Below, piece by piece: positions 1-5,371 of a stretch of 5,371 bases of DNA; within the stretch, counting starts at the first letter, position 1; each line of letters begins with the position of its first letter. Origin of the DNA: Ferrithrix thermotolerans DSM 19514 (GTDB taxonomy: Bacteria > Actinomycetota > Acidimicrobiia > Acidimicrobiales > Ilumatobacteraceae); contig CAMCUE010000092.1 in NCBI GenBank assembly GCA_945878705.1, positions 1 to 5,371 on the forward strand. The letters are read 5' to 3'. The notes under the pieces were generated by a model, which did no database searches, was not told where the DNA came from, and worked only from the letters and a program-made list of their open reading frames with translations. Made by a program: the position numbers and the translations under genes.

Positions 1-339
1 TCTTCTGATGTAATTGCAAGTAATTCACTCAATGATTTTGGACTGATTGCAGCAATGACGGGAGCTAGAAATTATGCGAGCACGTACACGCGTGGCTTAT
101 GGGGAAATACTGAGATTAGATACGAAAATCAATCATCTTTTGGATCAGAGCCGAGTTTTGAGAATTACCAACATTTACGCAGTGGTTGCGTCACATGGTT
201 TTATTTTGACAAAACTGTTTCAGAATTGAGTCGTCTATCTTGGGAGCCTTTTGCCGTCATCAGATTCGAGGATGACTTCGGATTAGTTTTAGAACTTTCA
301 GATCTTTCACAAATACCAAAAACGTGTTTCGACTCGTAG
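1..339 (+). CDS. 3' end of an unrecognised gene (partial)
   Basis: The frame is open from the first base of the window to a TAG at 337-339, giving 112 codons. The gene therefore most likely begins upstream of the window, and the internal ATG at 55 need not be the start. The visible protein is soluble-looking and rich in aromatic and polar residues (YTRGLWGNTEIRYE near the middle, ending WEPFAVIRFEDDFGLVLEL and CFDS). I see no membrane segment, signal peptide or catalytic motif, and I do not recognise the family. The strongest argument that it is real is packing: its stop lies two bases from the stop of the convergent neighbour at 342, as expected in a compact genome. The product could be any small domain or the tail of a larger protein. 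Confidence 0.5.
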   Translation, partial: SSDVIASNSLNDFGLIAAMTGARNYASTYTRGLWGNTEIRYENQSSFGSEPSFENYQHLRSGCVTWFYFDKTVSELSRLSWEPFAVIRFEDDFGLVLELSDLSQIPKTCFDS

Positions 340-341
340 AG

Positions 342-1088
342 TTATACAATTTCTGACTGAATACGAACAGTTTGGGTGGCGAGAGTGTTCATTTCGGTTG
401 TTGAAAGACAAGCCGCAATTGCTCGTGCCATTGCATTATTTGTAGTGACTTCAGCGGCTTGGCGCTGTTCAACGAAACTAGAACAGTCAGGGTATGGCGG
501 CGCCCAGCCGTGCATTTTTGCAATGGCTTCATTGTTTTCATTTGCAAGCGTTGCCTGCAGCCCAGATAAACCATGCGACACCAGAGCAGCAATGTGGTAG
601 CAACCGCGAAGTTCGCGCAGTGAATCGATTAGCCGGTAGGCCAATGCTGGTGTATCAGTTGGCAATGGCTCTGCCCTGACGCCAGCAAATAACGAGAGTC
701 CTGACGCGTCGACACCTGCTACAAGCTTTGCTGCAGGACCAATAAATTTTTCAAGATCGGGAACATTACTTAAATGTTTGCGACCCCAACTGTCGCAGCT
801 CTGCAAATAGCGTTTGCCTGCGGCACGAGCACCTTCGACCTTGATGCTTCTAGTCCAAAGTTTCTCGACTAGAGCACGATCAAAAAACATAAATGCTGCG
901 TAAATCACATCAGCATCTACATCACCCAATACCCCACCGCGACCTGCAAAGTAAAAATCAAAACTGCTCTTATAACCTGCAGCCGCGCCAGTCGCGGCCG
1001 TATCTGAATCAAGCATGTATTCGGCTCCGAGAGATCCAATAATAGGGGCGATCGCCGAGGCGACTTGTGATTCGTTCATCATCGTCAT
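342..1088 (-). CDS. SCO6745-like family protein with predicted helix-turn-helix fold
   Basis: This encodes 248 residues, a usual length for this actinobacterial family of unknown function. Family-like features are visible. An N-terminal segment has YFAGRGG at residues 46-52, followed by LGDVDADVIYAAFMFFD. A central helical part follows, then LRELRGCYHIAALV at 158-171, which corresponds to the family's REHRGDGHVAAL-type motif. MHGW at 192-195 begins the putative C-terminal winged-helix-like part, which is predicted from the family rather than seen. There is no membrane segment or signal peptide, so it is probably cytoplasmic. The ATG at 1088 is followed closely by two more ATGs (codons 3 and 4). 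No Shine-Dalgarno is seen before any of them, but a -10-like box six bases upstream would allow a leaderless message. It is divergent from the gcvP riboswitch and convergent with the gene on its left. DNA binding or regulation of gcvP is not shown. The family call rests on recall of motifs, so I am fairly but not fully sure. Confidence 0.75.
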   Translation of the reverse strand: MTMMNESQVASAIAPIIGSLGAEYMLDSDTAATGAAAGYKSSFDFYFAGRGGVLGDVDADVIYAAFMFFDRALVEKLWTRSIKVEGARAAGKRYLQSCDSWGRKHLSNVPDLEKFIGPAAKLVAGVDASGLSLFAGVRAEPLPTDTPALAYRLIDSLRELRGCYHIAALVSHGLSGLQATLANENNEAIAKMHGWAPPYPDCSSFVEQRQAAEVTTNNAMARAIAACLSTTEMNTLATQTVRIQSEIV

Positions 1089-1094
1089 TAGAAC

Positions 1095-1100
1095 ATAGTA
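1095..1100 (-). promoter_or_regulatory. Putative -10 box of a leaderless promoter for the 342-1088 gene
   Basis: On the minus strand TACTAT lies six bases (GTTCTA) before the ATG at 1088. It fits the actinobacterial TANNNT pattern and matches TATAAT at four of six positions. That spacing would put transcription start at or next to the A of the ATG. This agrees with the absence of a recognisable Shine-Dalgarno. No good -35 hexamer is seen 16-18 bases further upstream, so the call is tentative. Confidence 0.35.
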
Positions 1101-1124
1101 CGATTGGTTTGCTAATACTTTTGT

Positions 1125-1310
1125 ACGGAAGAGTGCCTACACAGCCAGTGCAGTCACACCGAAGGAGCAACCACCCCGGAACCTCTCAGGTAAACAGACC
1201 GTTTGAAGTGGCAACACTGGAAAACGATGTTTGATTTAACGGTCATTCATCTACCGAAGGGGAAACTGAGCGATACGTCGCTCAGGAAGCTCTCAGGTGC
1301 CAAGACAGTT
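1125..1310 (+). promoter_or_regulatory. Tandem glycine riboswitch (two aptamers) upstream of gcvP
   Basis: Both aptamers show the conserved glycine-riboswitch cores. Aptamer I spans about 1125-1202. Its P1 ends are ACGG (1125-1128) and CCGT (1199-1202), enclosing CACCGAAGGAGCAA (1157-1170) and CTCTCAGGTAAACAGACC (1183-1200). A short linker follows. Aptamer II spans about 1216-1309, with P1 ACTG (1216-1219) pairing CAGT (1306-1309) and P2 GATG (1226-1229) pairing CATC (1248-1251). It contains ACCGAAGGGGAAA (1253-1265) and CTCTCAGGTGCCAAGACAG. Its P3b is a perfect 8-base-pair stem, CTGAGCGA (1266-1273) with TCGCTCAG (1278-1285), capped by a UACG tetraloop. In this RNA family glycine binding usually turns on glycine-cleavage genes, and gcvP directly downstream fits that. 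The exact 5' end and any leader-linker kink-turn were not resolved. Confidence 0.94.
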
Positions 1311-1349
1311 GGGGTGCGTAATTCCGCACATCCAAAAAGAGGCACCATA
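1311..1349 (+). promoter_or_regulatory. Riboswitch expression platform and gcvP ribosome-binding site
   Basis: The Shine-Dalgarno is AAAGAGG, with core GAGG at 1339-1342, seven bases before the ATG at 1350; it fixes the gcvP start. Just upstream, GGGGTGCG (1311-1318) can pair with CGCAC (1325-1329) and TCC (1331-1333), with one bulged A and one G-U pair. That makes a hairpin ending next to the A-rich Shine-Dalgarno. It is not followed by a T-run, so it is not an intrinsic terminator. GGCACC at 1341-1346 overlaps the Shine-Dalgarno and is fully complementary to GGTGCC at 1296-1301, inside the 3' conserved part of aptamer II. This suggests glycine-dependent hiding and release of the ribosome-binding site. 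The Shine-Dalgarno is seen directly; the switching model is inference. Confidence 0.7.
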
Positions 1350-4220
1350 ATGAGACAGACACTTGACCAGTTGATTGACCGTGATGCGTTTATTTCTCGC
1401 CACATCGGAATAGATCCGCAATCTCAGGCGAAGATGCTGCAGACTCTCGGCGTCACAGACATTGAGGAACTCATCACTTTGACTGTCCCCGGTTCTATAT
1501 TTCAAACAAAACCCCTGAACTTGGGTAAGCCAATGCTTGAGACAGATGTGTTAGATGAGTTACGTGTGATTGCCAGAAAAAATAAAGTGCGCACGAGTTT
1601 GATCGGCATGGGTTACTACGACACGATCACTCCTCCAGTGATTGCTCGAAATGTTTTAGAAAATCCGGCATGGTACACCGCGTATACGCCCTACCAACCC
1701 GAAATAAGTCAAGGTCGACTTGAAGCACTGCTTAACTTTCAGACAATGATTACCGAGATCACAGGTTTCGATATCGCCAATGCATCGTTGTTGGATGAAG
1801 CAACTGCCGCAGCCGAGGCGATGACAATGACACTTCGACTCAGCAAATCTGACTCGGTAGTTTTTGCCGTCGACGAAAATACTCACCCACAAATTATTTC
1901 TGTGTTGCGTACGCGCGCAACTGCAATAGATCTGATAATTGAACTTGTGTCGTTAGAAGAAATGAAATCTACAAGTTGTTTCGGCGCTCTTATCTCATGG
2001 CCTGGATCAAATGGCGAGATTATTTCGACCGAAAAAGTTCGCCAAGTATGCGACTGCGTACATGCACAAAACGGAATTGCAATTGTTGCTTGTGATTTAC
2101 TGGCCTGCGTCTTGCTGACAAAACCAAGTGAGCTCGGCTTTGATATCGCAATTGGTTCGGCTCAGAGGTTTGGTGTGCCGATGGGTGGTGGTGGTCCTCA
2201 CGCAGCGTTTTTGGCGACGAGCGATACTCATGCGCGTGCACTTCCTGGGCGGCTAGTAGGTGTAAGCACTGATACTGCTGGGCGCCCAGCATTACGCCTT
2301 GCTCTGCAAACTCGTGAACAACACATCAGGCGAGAAAAGGCCACATCTAATATCTGCACGGCGCAGGCATTGCTTGCCAATATCGCAAGTTTCTATGCGG
2401 TGTGGCACGGCCGAGACGGGTTAAAACGAATTGCCGAACGAGTACACCGACTTACTTCTATCACTGTTGCTGGTTTACGAATTACTGGAGTAGCCGTCGT
2501 CAACCAGCACTGGTTTGATACTTTGCAAATCAAAGTTGAATCGAGCGCCGCAATCGCTACTCGGGCACTAACGATGAATATTCTGTTTCGCATAATTGAT
2601 GAAAAAACAATCGGGATAAGTTTTGACGAAACTAGTACCGTTGCGACACTTCAATCAATCTTTGAAATTTTTGAAATCACCGAAGATTTGAATTCGCTTG
2701 ACGCAACTTGCGAGTTGGGCATTTCTCAGCAGATGCGTCGAACAGACGACTTTCTTAGTCAATCTACATTTACGAAATATCGCACCGAGCACGAGATGCT
2801 GCGATATTTACGCAGACTCGCCGATAAAGATTTAGCGCTAGATCGAACAATGATTCCACTTGGCTCTTGCACAATGAAACTGAACGCAACCACCGAGATG
2901 ATCCCAATCTCTTGGCCAGAATTTGCCAAGATTCATCCATTCGCGCCAGACCTAGATTTGGCAGGTAACACGCAACTCGTAGACGAACTGTGCGCCATGC
3001 TGGTTGAAGTAACTGGTTACGACAAAGTAAGTCTGCAACCAAATGCCGGTAGTCAAGGCGAACTAGCAGGACTGCTAGCGATTCGTGCTTATCACCGCAG
3101 TCGCCAAGACGACCAGCGAACGATATGTCTGATTCCAAGTAGTGCTCATGGCACGAATGCTGCAAGCGCTGTTATGGCTGGAATGACCGTAGTCGTAGTC
3201 GCTTGTGATGATCGCGGAAATGTCGACCTAGTTGATTTGCGTTCAAAGTGCGAACTTTCAAAAGACAGACTTGCAGCATTGATGATCACTTACCCTTCGA
3301 CACACGGCGTGTTCGAGCAACAGGTCACAGAAATTTGCGAACTGATCCACTCTTTTGGTGGACAGGTTTATCTTGATGGAGCAAATCTAAATGCTTTGGT
3401 TGGCGTCGCAAAGCCTGGCGAATTTGGTGCCGATGTTAGCCACCTCAACCTACATAAGACATTCTGTATTCCGCATGGCGGAGGTGGACCCGGCGTCGGA
3501 CCTGTTGCCGTAAAAATGCATCTCGCTGAATTTCTTCCGGCTCACCCACTGTCCAATTTTGACGAACATAAAGTTGGCGCTGTTTCAGGAGCACCCTATG
3601 GTTCTGCATCCATCCTGCCGATTTCTTGGGTGTACATAAAACTGATGGGAGCACAAGGTCTACGTAGTGCAACAATGCATGCAATTCTGAGTGCTAACTA
3701 TGTGGCCTCAAGACTTAATGATTTCTATCCGGTTTTGTACCGCGGCGAAAATCATTTCGTCGCTCACGAATGCATTATTGATATTAGAGAGATCACAAAA
3801 CATACCGGCGTGACCAATGACGATATTGCAAAACGACTAATGGACTATGGTTTTCACGCTCCAACTATGAGTTTTCCAGTGGCAGGTACTTTTATGATTG
3901 AGCCAACCGAAAGTGAAACGATTGAAGAACTCGACAGGTTCTGCAATGCGATGATTTCAATTCACACGGAGATTAGCCAAATCGCAAATGGCCAAATCTT
4001 GCATGAGGATTCGCCATTACATCATGCTCCGCATACCGTTGAAGAATTATGCAGTGACTGGCACCGAAAATATTCGCAAGCACAAGCCGCATATCCGATA
4101 TCAGCAATGCGCGCACGAGGATACTTCGTGCCCGTTTCACGGATTGATGCTGCATTTGGTGACCGTAATTTAATTTGCTCTTGCGAACCTCTTGAATCTT
4201 TTGCTACTTCTTTGCAATAA
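1350..4220 (+). CDS. gcvP: Glycine dehydrogenase (aminomethyl-transferring), glycine cleavage P-protein
   Basis: This is the PLP-dependent, cytoplasmic P-protein. It decarboxylates glycine and transfers the aminomethyl group to lipoyl-H-protein. The product is 956 residues, matching single-chain GcvP (E. coli about 957). The N-terminal half shows RHIG (17-20), IGMGYYD (85-91), a TAYTPYQPEISQGRLEALLN run ending near 129, LDEATAAAEAM (148-158) and GSAQRFGVPMG (269-279). The C-terminal half shows DRTMIPLGSCTMKLNATTEM (498-517), SAHGTN (598-603), LDGANLNALVG (675-685) and HLNLHKTF, with the PLP lysine at 703. The tail GDRNLICSC is typical. The ATG at 1350 is chosen because MRQTLDQLIDRDAFISRHIG aligns with the E. 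coli N-terminus and has a Shine-Dalgarno. The frame stays open back to a TTG at 1203, but that stretch is riboswitch. Oddities are Ala604, where the usual motif is HGTNPAS, and GGGG at 279-282, where GYGG or GFGG is common. It is a single gene behind a glycine riboswitch, with no gcvH adjacent, and its end overlaps gcvT tail to tail. Confidence 0.97.
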   Translation: MRQTLDQLIDRDAFISRHIGIDPQSQAKMLQTLGVTDIEELITLTVPGSIFQTKPLNLGKPMLETDVLDELRVIARKNKVRTSLIGMGYYDTITPPVIARNVLENPAWYTAYTPYQPEISQGRLEALLNFQTMITEITGFDIANASLLDEATAAAEAMTMTLRLSKSDSVVFAVDENTHPQIISVLRTRATAIDLIIELVSLEEMKSTSCFGALISWPGSNGEIISTEKVRQVCDCVHAQNGIAIVACDLLACVLLTKPSELGFDIAIGSAQRFGVPMGGGGPHAAFLATSDTHARALPGRLVGVSTDTAGRPALRLALQTREQHIRREKATSNICTAQALLANIASFYAVWHGRDGLKRIAERVHRLTSITVAGLRITGVAVVNQHWFDTLQIKVESSAAIATRALTMNILFRIIDEKTIGISFDETSTVATLQSIFEIFEITEDLNSLDATCELGISQQMRRTDDFLSQSTFTKYRTEHEMLRYLRRLADKDLALDRTMIPLGSCTMKLNATTEMIPISWPEFAKIHPFAPDLDLAGNTQLVDELCAMLVEVTGYDKVSLQPNAGSQGELAGLLAIRAYHRSRQDDQRTICLIPSSAHGTNAASAVMAGMTVVVVACDDRGNVDLVDLRSKCELSKDRLAALMITYPSTHGVFEQQVTEICELIHSFGGQVYLDGANLNALVGVAKPGEFGADVSHLNLHKTFCIPHGGGGPGVGPVAVKMHLAEFLPAHPLSNFDEHKVGAVSGAPYGSASILPISWVYIKLMGAQGLRSATMHAILSANYVASRLNDFYPVLYRGENHFVAHECIIDIREITKHTGVTNDDIAKRLMDYGFHAPTMSFPVAGTFMIEPTESETIEELDRFCNAMISIHTEISQIANGQILHEDSPLHHAPHTVEELCSDWHRKYSQAQAAYPISAMRARGYFVPVSRIDAAFGDRNLICSCEPLESFATSLQ

Positions 4221-5253
4221 ACGGAAGACTCACGACCACGCCCTCGAGCATCGCGCCACGCACATCAATTGCAACTTTTGTACCTAATTTAATTGTTCTG
4301 TCAACTAGTGCTAACGCGACTCCGTGTTCAAGTGACGGTGCATAGTTGCCACTTGTGGTTACACCGATTTGTGAATCGTCAACCAAAACTCGACAGCCAT
4401 CGCGCGGCGGACGACGACCAATTGTTGCAATGCCAACTAGCGACCTGGCGACACCATTAGCTCGCTGAGTCAACAAGGCGTCGCGACCATTAAAGGCGGG
4501 TTTATCCCAGGCAACGACCCAATTGAGATTTGCTTCTAGCGGTGTTATCAATGGCGAAAGTTCATGACCGTGAAGTGGCAGACCAGCCTCAAGCCGAAGT
4601 GTGTCGCGAGCTCCAAGCCCTGCAGGAGTTACACCAATAGAGAGAACCTCATTCCATAAGTCGACAGCGTGCGAATTCGGCACGGAAATCTCAACACCAT
4701 CTTCACCCGTGTAACCAGTTCCTGCCACAACGCACTCAACATTTCGCCAAGTTACTCGCTTCACCATATTTTTTGATACAAACGAAAATTGCTCACTGAC
4801 TTTTGCTAGCAACTTTTTTGCGACCGGTCCTTGCACTGCCAAAACTGCGCGCGAGTTAGTGACATCAACACCACCAATCGCTGACACCACACTGTCAGTA
4901 TTTGATGCATTGGGCATTACATCAAATCGGTCGGGTGCAACCCACCAAACAATGATGTCATCTAAAACACCACCGCCCTCGTTGAGCAAGTGTGTGTATT
5001 GTGCTTTGCCAACATTGATCTTGTCAATGTCATTTGTTAGCACGCCTTGCAATGCTGCCTTTGCATAAAACCCTTCAACCCGCACCGTGCCGAGATGCGA
5101 AACATCAAACACGACGGCACTTTCACGGCAAGCCAGATGTTCGGTGACGGTGCCACTTGGGTACGAAACTGGCATATCCCAGCCACCAAATTCAACCATT
5201 TTTGCGTTCAGTGCACGGTGCGCACTATCTAATGGCGATAACCGCAGAACCAC
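4204..5253 (-). CDS. gcvT: Aminomethyltransferase, glycine cleavage T-protein
   Basis: T-protein takes the aminomethyl group from H-protein lipoate and, with tetrahydrofolate, makes 5,10-methylene-THF and ammonia in the cytoplasm. The product is 349 residues, close to the family's usual 360 or so. Visible motifs are SPLDSAHRALNAKMVEFGGW near the N-terminus, FDVSHLG (49-55), and LNEGGGVLDDIIVW (90-103) with the Asp pair 98-99 that includes the expected catalytic aspartate. GTGYTGEDGVEI (178-189), GLGARDTLRLEAGLPLHGHEL (212-232) and the C-terminal GVTTSGNYAPSLEHGVALAL follow. All are well conserved, so the gene looks intact. The start is a GTG at 5251-5253; an in-frame TAA lies upstream and the next ATG (codon 19) would cut into the conserved N-terminus. 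Only a weak A-rich AAAAGAA precedes it. The upstream gene's stop is five bases away, which points to co-transcription and translational coupling. The last 17 bases overlap the end of gcvP on the other strand. No glycine aptamer is visible before it. Confidence 0.96.
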   Translation of the reverse strand: MVLRLSPLDSAHRALNAKMVEFGGWDMPVSYPSGTVTEHLACRESAVVFDVSHLGTVRVEGFYAKAALQGVLTNDIDKINVGKAQYTHLLNEGGGVLDDIIVWWVAPDRFDVMPNASNTDSVVSAIGGVDVTNSRAVLAVQGPVAKKLLAKVSEQFSFVSKNMVKRVTWRNVECVVAGTGYTGEDGVEISVPNSHAVDLWNEVLSIGVTPAGLGARDTLRLEAGLPLHGHELSPLITPLEANLNWVVAWDKPAFNGRDALLTQRANGVARSLVGIATIGRRPPRDGCRVLVDDSQIGVTTSGNYAPSLEHGVALALVDRTIKLGTKVAIDVRGAMLEGVVVSLPFIAKK

Positions 5254-5258
5254 TTCTT

Positions 5259-5371
5259 TTACTGTATCGCAACAATTTGAACTGCATCGACAACATTACT
5301 AGTCGTTTTAATAGCGATTTTAGTTGATGTTGTCCCAATCGAAAGAATCATTGCATCAACATCACTCTTAA
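5259..5371 (-). CDS. 3' end of an unrecognised gene upstream of gcvT (partial)
   Basis: On the minus strand a frame is open from the window edge to a TAA (complement of TTA at 5259-5261). It encodes about 36 codons ending in KTTSNVVDAVQIVAIQ. The visible part also includes DVDAMILSIGTTSTKIAIK. Alternating hydrophobic residues suggest a beta-strand-rich C-terminal domain. No motif is diagnostic and I do not recognise the family. It is accepted as coding because its stop sits five bases before the gcvT GTG on the same strand, the spacing of an operon partner. No promoter for gcvT fits in the gap, so gcvT is probably read through from this gene. The fragment is short, and an open frame of this length could occur by chance. 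Confidence 0.5.
   Translation of the reverse strand, partial: KSDVDAMILSIGTTSTKIAIKTTSNVVDAVQIVAIQ

Noticed and set aside
331..343. Short hairpin GACTC-GTA-GAGTT spanning the two convergent stops, as a possible bidirectional terminator
   Set aside because: It has only five pairs including one G-U, a three-base loop, and no T-run on either side, so it is too weak to call.
376..679. Plus-strand open frames opposite the SCO6745-like gene
   Set aside because: They are antisense to a gene with family-like motifs, overlap one another, and have no Shine-Dalgarno or recognisable product.
1089..1124. Plus-strand promoter for gcvP, such as TAATAC at 1113 or TACTTT at 1116
   Set aside because: A promoter must exist near here, but neither box has a credible -35 partner and the choice between them is arbitrary.
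2176..2196. Run of glycine codons in gcvP giving GGGG where GYGG or GFGG is common, considered as a sequencing error or expansion
   Set aside because: The frame continues intact into PHAAF and the length matches the family; a simple substitution in a tolerant loop is enough to explain it.
2770..3165. 131-codon open frame on the minus strand within gcvP
   Set aside because: It lies wholly opposite strongly conserved gcvP codons and its translation resembles no protein; it is a shadow frame.
4201..4217. TTGC/GCAA inverted repeat in the gcvP-gcvT overlap as a terminator
   Set aside because: A four-pair, AT-rich stem with a nine-base loop and no T-tract; most likely chance within coding sequence.
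4859..5302. Three small plus-strand open frames opposite gcvT
   Set aside because: They are mirror frames of conserved gcvT codons (one runs past its start into the upstream gene) with no sign of independent coding.

Overview
The window holds a gene-dense stretch of bacterial chromosome centred on the glycine cleavage system. The base composition is balanced: a hand count of bases 3001-3060 gave 28 G+C of 60. The GcvT N-terminus carries a SYPSGT..EH..CR...FDVSHLG signature, and next to gcvP lies a protein of a mainly actinobacterial type (SCO6745-like). Together these suggest a moderate-GC, compact-genome actinobacterium, possibly a freshwater or marine Acidimicrobiia lineage. The phylum is a fair inference; the class is a guess.

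Layout, left to right. Bases 1-339 (+) are the 3' end of an unrecognised gene. Two bases after its stop lies the stop of a convergent gene, 342-1088 (-), encoding a 248-residue SCO6745-like protein. The divergent intergenic region that follows carries a probable leaderless promoter for that gene. It then carries a tandem glycine riboswitch (about 1125-1310) and a short expression platform with a Shine-Dalgarno sequence, leading into gcvP at 1350-4220 (+). gcvP encodes a single-chain glycine decarboxylase (P-protein) of 956 residues. The stop of gcvP overlaps by 17 bases the 3' end of gcvT (4204-5253, -), which encodes the aminomethyltransferase (T-protein). Five bases upstream of the gcvT start, on the same strand, is the stop of a further gene of which only the last 36 or so codons are visible (5259-5371).

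Function. P-protein decarboxylates glycine and passes the aminomethyl group to lipoylated H-protein. T-protein then releases ammonia and makes 5,10-methylenetetrahydrofolate. H-protein (gcvH) and dihydrolipoyl dehydrogenase are not in the window. The visible glycine sensor serves gcvP alone. gcvT appears to be read from a separate, opposing transcription unit behind an unidentified gene.

I saw no sign of a novel multi-gene system, mobile element, CRISPR array or RNA gene other than the riboswitch. The most interesting points are the P/T gene arrangement (convergent, overlapping, only P behind the riboswitch) and a visible 6-base complementarity. It joins the 3' part of the second aptamer to the gcvP ribosome-binding site and suggests translational control. 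No stretch over 300 bases lacks a gene or the riboswitch.
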